Notes: generated from the sequence alone by a model not told the origin. A stretch of 38,099 nt of DNA from Sphingobacteriales bacterium (GCA_021297855.1 JAJTHM010000066.1:1-38099), one strand, 5' to 3'; numbered from the stretch's first letter, positions 27,271 through 36,800 are shown. Translations and numbers: made by a program.

Positions 27271-28533
27271 ATGGCTAGTATTCGCAATTTGATACTAATA
27301 TTAATTATTAGTAGTTGTTTTATAAAAACTAGTGCACAAACTTATGTGCATATTGTGACAGACCGTGACAATATATACAAAATTGCAAGAATTTATGGAG
27401 TGACGCCCCTTCAGATATTGAAAATAAATAAAATGGATACTTCCAATCTCAAGTTGATGGAACATTCAATTCTCATAATTCCTGACAAAAACTACAATAC
27501 CAGTGGATCAGGTGGCAAGATAATAAAAACCATAGAGCATCGCATAGTGAAGGGAGAATCCCTCTACACAATAGCCCGCAAATATGGTGTCACAGTCTAT
27601 GACTTGCTACTAATAAATCCACACCTATCTAGAGGCAATTCTTTACCTGTGGATGAGGAGATGAAGATCCAAGTCACTCTCAATGCTGAATCGCAGTATA
27701 GCCGCCAAATTATTTATCTCAATGGCGATTTATTTAAATATAATCTAATAGAAATAAGAGACAGTACAGAATTTGAATTGGTGAAGGACTTCAATTCTAC
27801 ATTGGATGATCGAATTTCATCTATATATGAGGCTCAGGAAGTCGAAGTGGTCTTTGATTCATTTCCATATCCAGAGGATGATAGCGATCCTATGACTAGG
27901 CTCATTTACCATCTAGTCAAACATGGTGTAGATTCCACAGTGAATAAGGAATTATGGTTAGACTCCTTATATGAAGAAGTCTTCTATGTGGGCTCTGAAT
28001 TGAATGAAAAAAAGATTAATACAGATGCGATCTTTCTCTCTAGAGCATTTAATATTTTAGCCAAATTAAATAAGGCTCATCCTCGAAACGATTTCTTATT
28101 TGGATTGCGCAGTGTGCTATACTACTGGTTGGAAAATTATGAGAAATCAATCATTTTCACCGACGAAGCCCTTGGTTTGAATCCGAACTGCGAGTCAGCT
28201 ATCATAGTAAGGGCGGCTATGGGTCAAATAGACAACCATATTCCTTATGCAAAAGAGCTCTACAACAAGGTAGAGACTATAAGACCAGGAAGAGATTTCA
28301 TCACCTACAATATTGGGACACTGAATTATACGGACAACCAATTCACCACGGCTATAGAGTATTATAGTAAGTTAATTGCTAAAAAACACCGACTCACTCC
28401 TGAGATCAATTTTAGAATCGGACATTCCTATATCCTACTCGGCAATGACGATGTGGGCTGTGAATACTTGCGAGCCTCTGAAAAAGAGCGGTTTCATCGA
28501 GCCCTTTCTATTAGAACGAGACTTTGTAAATAG
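27271..28533 (+). CDS. LysM- and TPR-containing periplasmic protein
   Basis: A 420-residue exported protein: signal peptide MASIRNLILILIISSCFIKT then SAQ. Two LysM modules follow at about 25-70 ('VHIVTDRDNIYKIARIYGV', 'LQILKINKMD') and 90-134 ('HRIVKGESLYTIARKYGV', 'VYDLLLINPHL'), which bind peptidoglycan. After a poorly conserved linker with many acidic residues (about 140-240), helical TPR-like repeats occupy about 260-410 ('AFNILAKLNKAHPRNDFLFGL', 'YEKSIIFTDEALGLNPNCESA', 'QFTTAIEYYSKLIAK'). It probably anchors a protein-interaction scaffold to the cell wall. It starts 9 bp after the DUF721 stop, so co-transcription is expected. The Ser-Ser-Cys at 15-17 is a poor lipobox; SPase I cleavage at SAQ is preferred. 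Confidence 0.85.
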   Translation: MASIRNLILILIISSCFIKTSAQTYVHIVTDRDNIYKIARIYGVTPLQILKINKMDTSNLKLMEHSILIIPDKNYNTSGSGGKIIKTIEHRIVKGESLYTIARKYGVTVYDLLLINPHLSRGNSLPVDEEMKIQVTLNAESQYSRQIIYLNGDLFKYNLIEIRDSTEFELVKDFNSTLDDRISSIYEAQEVEVVFDSFPYPEDDSDPMTRLIYHLVKHGVDSTVNKELWLDSLYEEVFYVGSELNEKKINTDAIFLSRAFNILAKLNKAHPRNDFLFGLRSVLYYWLENYEKSIIFTDEALGLNPNCESAIIVRAAMGQIDNHIPYAKELYNKVETIRPGRDFITYNIGTLNYTDNQFTTAIEYYSKLIAKKHRLTPEINFRIGHSYILLGNDDVGCEYLRASEKERFHRALSIRTRLCK

Positions 28534-28549
28534 CTAAATCTAAAACTAG

Positions 28550-28700
28550 GAGCTTCATCCCGCCTGTCCCGTTCGAAGCAACGGGGCTATTCGGCCTACT
28601 TCGTGCCGCTTTATATTTATGCTGACATACCTCGCAGAATATCGTCAGTATCGGGGCTAGGGCGCTGACTACCTATCAGCATTGAGCTGATCCCTAATCT
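28550..28700. other. Hairpin-dense, GC-richer intergenic element between convergent genes
   Basis: This stretch between the LysM gene and the SBBP gene is visibly richer in G+C than its surroundings and packed with short inverted repeats: CCCGTT / AACGGG (28568-28573 and 28580-28585, 6-nt loop), CGGC / GCCG (28592-28595 and 28604-28607), CTGAC / GTCAG (28622-28626 and 28644-28648), GCTGA / TCAGC (about 28664-28680) and ATCAGC / GCTGAT (28675-28680 and 28686-28691). No open frame fits. It could be a mobile palindromic repeat, a structured RNA, or a bidirectional terminator, although no T-run follows the hairpins. Confidence 0.4.
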
Positions 28701-28775
28701 TTCTCAATCTTTCAACCATAAAAATTCTCTTAACCCACTCTTTACTTTACACGTTTCTCTTTCCACTCAAAAATC

Positions 28776-31700
28776 CTATCGAACCAGCAGCACTTCCCCT
28801 GTCTTAATATACCTATACCTAAATGAGGAGTATTCAAATATATAGGTATAAACTCCATTAGGAGCCAATTGATTCTTGTAACTACCATCCCAGCCAAGAT
28901 CGTGGACATTGTAACTTGAATACACTTTTTCACCTAGGCGATTAAAAATATCAAACTGCATGGCATCGAGCTTACCTGTATAGTTCGGTTTAAAGTAGCG
29001 ATTTTCAGGATAGGAACTCATAGGATTAAATCCAGTAGGAAAATCTAATATGATAGGGTCAAACGCCCACAGATCCAAATAGCTAGTATCCTTGCATAAT
29101 TCATGATTCCAAGCTATCAAATATATCTGAACATCCTCAGTCAATTTGAATTCTAAAATAGATTCTTTATGTCCCGTACTCCATAAATAATGCTCTGCCG
29201 TATTCGCTCTAAACTTAAGTGTCTGACCTCGTAGCATAGTGTCTTTCGTTCTTGGATAAAATCGCGCAGAAGGAGTTTCGTATATAGTATAAAAATAAGG
29301 CTGATAAATACTATCGCATTTTAGTGCATCTTTTGTTCGGATCGTATCTATATATTGAAACGAACTTCTATACAACCTACCACCTATGCGCATAGAATCA
29401 CAGGCTTCATAGCGTATATCCGCTTTTCGCACAGGCTTATCCTTTATCTGTGCATCTATAGTCAAGTAGATACTATCACAGCCTTGATAGCTGTATATAG
29501 TATCTAAGATTTTTGTGGAAATCTCATAGGTCTTGCCTTTATAACTATATGGTGGACAAGACAGAACTATACTATCTTTTTTGACCGGTCTTAATATGGA
29601 TACTGTCATAGTAATGGTACTATCACAGCCTACAGCATTTGGTATCACACGCTGATAGATTCCTGCTGATTTGATATAATTACCCCCAAATTTTAAAGAA
29701 TCTCCTTCACAAAGCTGAAAAGAATCTATAAAGCTCGTAGGGGCTTTCACCGTCAAATTTAAAATAACCAAACTATCACAGCCGTTCTGAGCTTTAAGGG
29801 TGTCTCTATAGACTCCCGATACAGTGCGTGTTTGACCTTTGAAGAAATAGCTGGGTTGTGCACAGGTGGTCGTGAAGCTATAGCTGTATAGGCTGCGTGG
29901 TCTGAACCAGAGACTGAGATATACCAAACTATCACAACCATTTACATCTTGCAATCTAGCCTGATAAATACCAGCACTTGTCAAATTCTGACTGCCAAAA
30001 CGATAAGCTGTACCATCACACACAGTATCAAATGCATTGGTCGTATCTGGTTTCTTCACACTAAATACTAGTTTATTACTCTTCACCGTATCTTGACTAA
30101 TGCACGCCGCCGAGCTCACCATCCAGCATTCTATGCTATCCTTATCATTAATCTGATTGGTTGTAAATGTCGGTTGATTATTTCCTATATTCTGACCATT
30201 TTTTTTCCATATATAGATTGGTGTCAGCCCAGCATTTTTAGTCTGTGTATTAAATATGACCTCTTTGCCTTCACAGATATTCGTTCCACTATTAGACAAT
30301 AAAGCTATCTCTGGTTGCAGAGGTTCTTGACAGATTTTAAATAATAAAGAACTCACATAATTACTTTGTCGCACATCCTGAAATCCTTTATATCCCAGGC
30401 TATCAGAGAATATAAATTGAGTATCTGCACGTGAAGTAGCACCACCTAAATAAATATTATTATTTAAATCTACTTCAATACCATATCCAATTTCATCACC
30501 AATTCCTCCAAAATAAGAATTCCACTGAAGAACCCCATTTAAATTAAACTTAGCAAATTGGATATCCATGAATCCTCTATATGTTTTTATACCATTGTAA
30601 TATAGGTTAGTTATAGGATTATAACGCCGAGTTGCTCCTATGATATAGATATTATCAGATTTATCTACAGCACAATCATCAGCAGTTTCATTATTATAAG
30701 GCGATGCCCATATTCGAGAACCACTCGAGTTTAACTTTGCTATAAATCCAGAATTGCTATACGCAGGAACGCCTAAAGTCATAAATGAAGTATCATTAGA
30801 TAAGCCACATACGATTAGATTATTTTGATTATCCACGGTACAAGTACTAAGGCTATCCCCACTGTTTTGTGAACCTATATAAGTTGACCACATTCTCTGC
30901 CCGTTTTGATTAAACTTCGCTATAAATCCATCAGTTAGTACAGCATTTAATCCTTTATTTAATGAATTTTGATAACCTGATTGGCTAATATTTTGAATGG
31001 AATTCGTAGTACCTACAGCATATAAATTTCCTTGATTATCCATAGCGATATCATTAATTTGCTCATCATTTGCACCTCCATAATAGGTCGCCCATATTCG
31101 ATTACCCATTGTATCAAACTTTGCAATAAATCCATCTATTTCCCCACCACCTGGTTGGTTTTGATGACCCATATAGGCAAAGTTTGTATCTCTTTTAATA
31201 GTGGAATTAATATTCTGAAATCGACATAAGCCCGCTATATATAAGGCATTGTCTTTAATAGCACAGGTATAGCCTACTAAATGATAATAACCAAAATATG
31301 TTCCCCATTGACGAACTCCATGTTTATTAAACTTCGCTATAAATGCATTAGGTCCAAAAATGTGCTTGTAATTTTTAAATCCGTTCGAAGCAATATTGAT
31401 ATTGGAAGCTGCACTACCCACGAGATAGACATTGTCGTGATCATCTACTGCGCAGTCATATCCATAATCATGGGCATTTCCACCATAATAGGTAGTCCAG
31501 ATTCGTTGCCCATCAGAGGTAAACTTAGCTAAAAAAGCGTCAAAACCATTTTGTTCGTATAAACTCATCTGATGTCCACCATCCGCTATCAAAGTAGAAG
31601 AGGTAGTTCGTCCACAGTAATACTGATTATCTTTACTATCCGATGTAATTTTAAAAATTACATTATTTCCTTCTCCTCCATAATAACTAGACCACGCTAG

Positions 31701-32480
31701 GCTAGGGTCAATAACTAAGGACTTGGACTTGTCATATTCTCCGATTTCAAAACTCAGTTCCGAACCGTTCAATTTAAATTTAGACTGAATAAATAATTCT
31801 TCTTGAAAACTAAATGGAGCATCTTCGACTATTTCCCCCATTCTATTCTTCATGATTAAGTTTCCTTGCTCATCCAACCTAAGCTCCTCTGCCCATTTGA
31901 TTCTCATCTTGATTTGACTTGGGTCAGCCCCTGCATGAACTATAAAATCATATTTTAAAACTCCTTCTCCTTTGGAGAGGGCTGGAGTGAGGTAAACCAC
32001 CCAATCTATCCCCTCATAAACATTCCTATAAATAATCCTTTGATAGCTTCTTACATCCAGTGCATTATGGTTATAGTACTGAATATAATCTTCACTTGCT
32101 TGCTCTTTAATGACCTCCGTATGCGGATTAGCTCCTACTAGCTCCATATCCATGCGGTAGGTCTCTATTTTATTTAGAGGTAGTTCCTTTATCTCTGTTT
32201 CAAGGGAATGATCATCAAACAGTCTATCATCATTTTCTTTTGACTTATGAATTTGAGAAAACTGATAAGTTAGCCCTGATTTTCTAAGAAATATAGTTAA
32301 GGGTGACTGCTTATAAAAAAACCTAACCTCGGCAGAATCCTTGCCTAAAACCTGACCTTTATTTTCTTCAAAAGCCCAGTTATGGTGATTCGTTTCAGAC
32401 ATAGTTTTTCCTGTCTGGACATTTCCATAAGAAATCTGCCCACTAAGAAATAGCGCAAAAAAAATCAGACCGTGTTTCAC
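28776..32480 (-). CDS. SBBP-repeat surface protein with T9SS type B (gliding-motility-type) sorting domain
   Basis: A 1234-residue secreted protein starting with GTG at 32480. The two ATGs just upstream are out of frame, and a -7 element lies 17 bases further out. After a signal peptide (residues 1-20) comes an N-terminal domain (about 30-265, 'HNWAFEENKGQV' to 'LVIDPSLAWSSYYGG') of the type seen before SBBP repeats. Then come about nine SBBP/beta-propeller-like repeats ('IWATYYGGANDEQINDIAMD', 'NLYAVGTTNS'), an Ig-like module (about 725-815), five modules of about 45 residues marked by 'GCDS' (or 'KCDS'), and a C-terminal type B sorting domain (about 1130-1234, 'FDIFNRLGEKVYSS', 'GWDGSYKNQLAPNGVYTYIF'). 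Residues 164-173 (LTPALSKGEG) look like a translated palindromic repeat inserted in frame. It is probably exported and attached to the surface by T9SS; a specific function is unknown. Confidence 0.9.
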   Translation of the reverse strand: MKHGLIFFALFLSGQISYGNVQTGKTMSETNHHNWAFEENKGQVLGKDSAEVRFFYKQSPLTIFLRKSGLTYQFSQIHKSKENDDRLFDDHSLETEIKELPLNKIETYRMDMELVGANPHTEVIKEQASEDYIQYYNHNALDVRSYQRIIYRNVYEGIDWVVYLTPALSKGEGVLKYDFIVHAGADPSQIKMRIKWAEELRLDEQGNLIMKNRMGEIVEDAPFSFQEELFIQSKFKLNGSELSFEIGEYDKSKSLVIDPSLAWSSYYGGEGNNVIFKITSDSKDNQYYCGRTTSSTLIADGGHQMSLYEQNGFDAFLAKFTSDGQRIWTTYYGGNAHDYGYDCAVDDHDNVYLVGSAASNINIASNGFKNYKHIFGPNAFIAKFNKHGVRQWGTYFGYYHLVGYTCAIKDNALYIAGLCRFQNINSTIKRDTNFAYMGHQNQPGGGEIDGFIAKFDTMGNRIWATYYGGANDEQINDIAMDNQGNLYAVGTTNSIQNISQSGYQNSLNKGLNAVLTDGFIAKFNQNGQRMWSTYIGSQNSGDSLSTCTVDNQNNLIVCGLSNDTSFMTLGVPAYSNSGFIAKLNSSGSRIWASPYNNETADDCAVDKSDNIYIIGATRRYNPITNLYYNGIKTYRGFMDIQFAKFNLNGVLQWNSYFGGIGDEIGYGIEVDLNNNIYLGGATSRADTQFIFSDSLGYKGFQDVRQSNYVSSLLFKICQEPLQPEIALLSNSGTNICEGKEVIFNTQTKNAGLTPIYIWKKNGQNIGNNQPTFTTNQINDKDSIECWMVSSAACISQDTVKSNKLVFSVKKPDTTNAFDTVCDGTAYRFGSQNLTSAGIYQARLQDVNGCDSLVYLSLWFRPRSLYSYSFTTTCAQPSYFFKGQTRTVSGVYRDTLKAQNGCDSLVILNLTVKAPTSFIDSFQLCEGDSLKFGGNYIKSAGIYQRVIPNAVGCDSTITMTVSILRPVKKDSIVLSCPPYSYKGKTYEISTKILDTIYSYQGCDSIYLTIDAQIKDKPVRKADIRYEACDSMRIGGRLYRSSFQYIDTIRTKDALKCDSIYQPYFYTIYETPSARFYPRTKDTMLRGQTLKFRANTAEHYLWSTGHKESILEFKLTEDVQIYLIAWNHELCKDTSYLDLWAFDPIILDFPTGFNPMSSYPENRYFKPNYTGKLDAMQFDIFNRLGEKVYSSYNVHDLGWDGSYKNQLAPNGVYTYIFEYSSFRYRYIKTGEVLLVR
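31961..31993 (-). repeat. Palindromic intergenic-type repeat inserted in a coding region
   Basis: CCTTCTCC-TTT-GGAGAGGG (31963-31981) forms an 8-bp stem with one G-T pair and a 3-nt loop, followed by CTGGAGTGAGGT. Read through the gene it encodes LTPALSKGEG, a peptide I associate with a widespread 'CTCACCCCAGCCCTCTCC'-type bacterial repeat. Around it the protein reads 'GIDWVVY' and 'LKYDFIVHAGADPS', which in homologues I know are separated by only a few residues. Confidence 0.65.
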
Positions 32481-32496
32481 ATCATAAAATCTAACC

Positions 32497-32504
32497 CAAA
32501 GATA
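32497..32504 (-). promoter_or_regulatory. -7 element of the SBBP protein gene
   Basis: Minus-strand TATCTTTG matches TAnnTTTG. Transcription would start about 10 nt before the GTG codon at 32480, supporting that start. Confidence 0.5.
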
Positions 32505-32587
32505 CTAAAAATGAACTGTTTAAAATAATATTTACATCAGTCTCAAATTTCTTTCACCTTTTGACTCACAACTTTATACTAGCTAAA

Positions 32588-33265
32588 CTATTTCTTCACA
32601 AATCGTACCGTCTTAGAATTTATCTCGTCTCGTAATATTAACAAATATTCACCACTTGGATATTCAGAAACATTGACCTCACCATTAACATACTCTCGCT
32701 TGAAGAGTATAGCTCCTTGCATACTAACAATTAAAATTTCAGCTTTATCTATATTGAATCCAAGCTGATCTACCGTAAATCTTCCCTCAGTAGGGTTAGG
32801 AACTATATTTACCTCTATCTGTTGAGGAGGTGAGGCAGGTGGAATGGGCGGAGCAGCTGGAGGTAGAGACTCCCATATTACTGCATAAGGTAGATTTGGA
32901 TTGAGCGACACATAGTTGCTGGGCCATGTATATACAGATGTCGCACCAGAAAGAACACTAATCGGAACATCCCCGATAGGAAGTACCCATCGAATATCTG
33001 TCAATGCACCGTGTAGTTCTTCTAATTGACCAATATGTGATATCTTAATAATATTTATACCATAATTAGCAACTAGGTCTTCCACGGCACTGCAATTTAG
33101 TCCATAATCTGGATGACTTAGACTAACCAACCACCCTGGATCTTGCTTCACTCTATTGCCAGCTACATCATAGCTATAACAGATTTTGTCTGGTGGAAAG
33201 GGGGCTTGTGCAAAGACCTGATTAAGTGTCAAAAGTAGGGCAATCTGTGTGAGTATTTTGTTCAT
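32588..33265 (-). CDS. T9SS type A-exported protein with an N-terminal YD motif
   Basis: A 225-residue secreted protein. The signal peptide (MNKILTQIALLLTLNQVFAQ) is followed directly by 'KICYSYDVAGNRVKQ', a single RHS/YD-type motif, then a unique segment (about 45-130, 'VEDLVANYGINIIKISHIGQLEEL'), a proline-rich linker (about 134-148, 'PPAAPPIPPASPPQ') and a type A sorting domain (about 150-225, 'VNIVPNPTEGRFTVDQ', 'EYPSGEYLLILRDE', 'TVRFVKK'). It lies 29 bp downstream of the small membrane protein gene and on the same strand as the RHS gene, so it may belong to the same transcript. Short T9SS proteins opening with a YD-like 'YDxxGNR' motif are, to my knowledge, often found near RHS genes. 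A structural partnership with the RHS protein is inference. Confidence 0.8.
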   Translation of the reverse strand: MNKILTQIALLLTLNQVFAQAPFPPDKICYSYDVAGNRVKQDPGWLVSLSHPDYGLNCSAVEDLVANYGINIIKISHIGQLEELHGALTDIRWVLPIGDVPISVLSGATSVYTWPSNYVSLNPNLPYAVIWESLPPAAPPIPPASPPQQIEVNIVPNPTEGRFTVDQLGFNIDKAEILIVSMQGAILFKREYVNGEVNVSEYPSGEYLLILRDEINSKTVRFVKK

Positions 33266-33294
33266 AATGAAGAATTTTAAAATTTTAATGCATT

Positions 33295-33825
33295 TTAATT
33301 TTGTTTGATAAAATAAATAGTATCTATCTGTCCAAATTTAATGGTAATTGTATCTAAAGAAAGTATTTCGCTCTTATTAAAAAACTCTAAATACAAATGA
33401 CCATTTCTTTCCCCAATTGGAAATTCTATTCTACGTTCCAATCTAGGCTTTTTACTAATATACTTTAAGTTATTGCGTGAATACACATGTCCCTCATTAA
33501 TAAAATTTATATTACTGTTCAAATTGTAAACTTTAAAGTAAAATTCAAACTTATCCTTATTTATCGAGTCTTGTTTCCTGTTAGAAAAACTATAAGATGT
33601 CCAGGCTTTATCAATTTTATATTTCTTACCATTATATTCATATATTTTTTTTATTGGTGCATAGGTGTGTATATATAATTTCTTCTTTTTTGCATCCTCA
33701 AGGGAAAGAGCAAACCAAACCGCCCCAGAATTATATTGAAATACATCGATTAACACATAGAGATGAATAAGAACATACAATAGAATAGTAAAACTCAATA
33801 GAAACTTTAGCAATCGCATTTTCAT
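33295..33825 (-). CDS. Small membrane-anchored protein; candidate immunity protein for the RHS effector
   Basis: A 176-residue protein I do not recognise. The N-terminus (MKMRLLKFLLSFTILLYVLI, continuing to about residue 28) is one membrane helix or an uncleaved signal; the remainder is hydrophilic and rich in Lys, Tyr, Asn and Ile ('YEYNGKKYKIDKAWTSYSFSN', 'FYFKVYNLNSN', 'LYLEFFNKSE'), probably a beta-rich periplasmic domain. The gene is strongly AT-rich. It starts 22 bp after the stop of the RHS gene, the position where polymorphic-toxin immunity genes are usually found. A membrane-tethered periplasmic domain would suit protection from an envelope-acting toxin. That role is inferred only from position and topology. 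Confidence 0.7.
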   Translation of the reverse strand: MKMRLLKFLLSFTILLYVLIHLYVLIDVFQYNSGAVWFALSLEDAKKKKLYIHTYAPIKKIYEYNGKKYKIDKAWTSYSFSNRKQDSINKDKFEFYFKVYNLNSNINFINEGHVYSRNNLKYISKKPRLERRIEFPIGERNGHLYLEFFNKSEILSLDTITIKFGQIDTIYFIKQN

Positions 33826-33847
33826 CTATTTCTAAATACTATCTATC

Positions 33848-36800
33848 CTACTTAATCGTTTCAACAATTTTTGAGCCATACAAAAGTGGAATCAATATAT
33901 TATGATTAATTCTTGGAGAAGCCGTACGAACAAACCCAGAGGCCCAAACACTGGCAGCATTGCCAAAGGTATGGGCTAAAGAATTCATGACAAATTGGGA
34001 ACAATTACTAAATGGTGCGCTATAATATCCCTTATAGTTAGCCTCAGCATAAGCTACCCCGTTATTAATCTGCGTCTTAGTTGCTTTAAGACGGTACGAA
34101 CCACTTGACAACATACTTTTTAGTTCTGAATGGGTAAGATTTGGAACAAATCCAGGGCTTCCATCTCCTGAACATGGGTTACCATTTTCGGCACCTTGCT
34201 TTCCATACATTGTATAATTATCTTTTCCTTTCTGAAATGCAATATCATGATGACCCATTCCTAAGCCCCCCATCCCATTATAATTTACGTATACATCATA
34301 CAATTTAACAAATAATATATCAAGATGATTCAACGCATGTATTACTATACCATTCCTTGCCCCCTCTAAAAAATTACCTCCAGTTAGCTCAGCTCCTATA
34401 CCTCCGCCTAAAGCAGATACCCCAAACCCACCTAATTTACTATTTCCAAAATTACCTCCATACATCATTGTGCCTGAACCAAGCGCTGAAGCAATTGAAC
34501 CCGATGCAAAGCCTGATAGAAATTCGCCTCCTGACACTGGTGCTAACATACCTTGCACTAGACCATGTGCTCCCGCCCTCGCGATTTCGGTACCTACCTT
34601 CCCCAAGGCAGTACCTGCACCAGCGCCAACTCCTCCTAATGAACTCCCTATTCCCATAGTCATAACCCCCGAAACACCGCCTACTAGACCTGCAGTAATC
34701 CAGCTTTTGGCATCACCTGCTAGTAAATTCCTACCTTCCATTAAATTTATTGCAGCTTTTGTAAACAATCCTAGTCCAGCTCCAATTGCAAATGCCAATA
34801 TTACTGGATCGTTACCATCAGGATCGCAAAACTTGAGAGGATTATTATGACAATAACTATAGCGATTATAGCCTTGTAACGAATTATCAGTAACTAATAT
34901 GTCTGGACTTAGCATTCTTCCTATATGTGGGTCATAAAGCCTTGCATTTAGATTTATTAATCCAAACTCAGCTAAATGTTCTTGACCAGTATAACCTTTA
35001 TATAGCCAGTTTGGTATGGAAATCGGTTTCTGATAGCTAATTTGACCGTAATTAGGAGAGAGGACATCATTAGTCCTATAATTCCCCCACGCATCAAAAT
35101 TTTGATAATATACTTGATTTGAACTATTATATACCGCTCTGATCGTTCCTTGATAGTCTTCATGGACATACCAGATGTCTGAACCATTAGGTCTAATGAC
35201 ATCCATAGCTACAAGCTGATCTCCCGCATAGATATAATCTATAGAGTTAATTAAATTATTAGATGCGTCATAATTAAACTCAGTAGAACCAAAATAATAT
35301 CTCTTAAATTGAGTTGAACCATTTAACCTTTGGTTTGCAAATACTCTATCAAAAGAATGGTCATAAACATAAGTCAATTCATGATTTTGTTGGGTTATTT
35401 TTGTTGGACGATTAAAGGAACTAAATACTAAATTCTGAGAGTAGGGAGAAAAATGTGGTTCAGTAAGAAAAATGTTTTTTACCGCAAACATTTTTCCACT
35501 ATGATAGGCATAGGGTTCATTAGATTTAGATGCTTTTTCATTATATTCTATCCTACCATTACTTTCATATTGAAGGTTATTAGAAACTCTTGGTCTTCCC
35601 CACATATCTAAATGCTCTTCTGTTAGACGATTAAAATTATCGTAAACATAACTATAGGACATTGGATTAACTGTAGGAAAGGAATTAGAATTAATTTCCA
35701 TTTTAGACTCTAAATTTCCATTAATATTATCCCAAGTATAATTGTCATTGACAAAGTCTGAAGCAATATTCGTTACCCTATATAAATTGTCGTATTGATA
35801 ACTTACATTTCTTGTTCCTCCCAGCTTTAGATCTTTTGGGGTGCCCACTGGTGAAACAGCCAATAAGGCATATACTTGTTGACTTCCCTTAGTTATTTCG
35901 TGCAGGAATCCTAAAGAATTATACCAATAATTATAAGTTCCTCCGCCTGTAATACTTTTCTGACTTAATTGACCAATGAGATTATGTGTGAGGGTAATTG
36001 TCTTAGTTAGTGCTGGACTTCCTGCAATTGTCTTAGTGATGGTGCTCATTCTACCATCAATATCATAGTCATATACTTCTTTATTAATATTATTATATCC
36101 TTTAATTTCTTTAATTAAATTAGTTTTAATTCCAGACCCAGTTGGGAAATAAGTATATGTTATTGTGCCTTCATTGATAATTTCCTTCGTCTTTCTACCC
36201 AGTACATCATATTCAAATTTTTTAAACCCATTATTAGAAGTATTTTGACTTATTATTTCTCCGAAAGCGTTATAATCAAAAATTTCAGTTCCAGCACTAT
36301 TATCTATTTCTTTATTTATCCTTCCATAGATATCATACTCCTTTTCATTAAGCACAATCCCTGAACTTATTACTTTTCTTGGTTTCCCTTGTGCATTATA
36401 TTCATAAGTCAATGCATTGACTCCATTTTCATTTGACTCTAATGTTTTACCTCCCAATGAAGTCTTTGTATAACGTGTTGTTCCATTTGAATTGGAGGAG
36501 CTAGCTGGTATAGAATTAGTTACTTCCCAAAAATCGCTTCCTTTTGTATAAGTCGTATTTTCTAAATTATGAAAACTACCATTGGCATCTAGATAATCTC
36601 GCATTATTATTCTTCCATAATCATCATAAACAATATCTTCACCTTTAACTAATTGATTATTAGCATCAAATAATTGTGTTCTATAGACTTTGTTCTTAAT
36701 ATTGTAGAAATATTTAGTGAGCTGATACGTTCCATCAAATACTTGATTTTTCTCAGCAATTTTTCTTCCAGCCATATCATAATAAGTCTCATTGACAGGA

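Noticed and set aside
28534..28775. Simple intrinsic terminator for the LysM gene
   Set aside because: Hairpins are present but none is followed by a T-run on either strand, so a plain intrinsic terminator does not explain the region.
28742..28933. Minus-strand frame of 63 codons overlapping the end of the SBBP gene
   Set aside because: Out of frame with the well-supported type B sorting domain, and no features of its own.
34357..34850. Plus-strand frames of 100 and 126 codons, proline- and alanine-rich
   Set aside because: Antisense to the Gly/Ala-rich segment of the RHS protein; the composition is that expected of a reverse complement of Gly codons.
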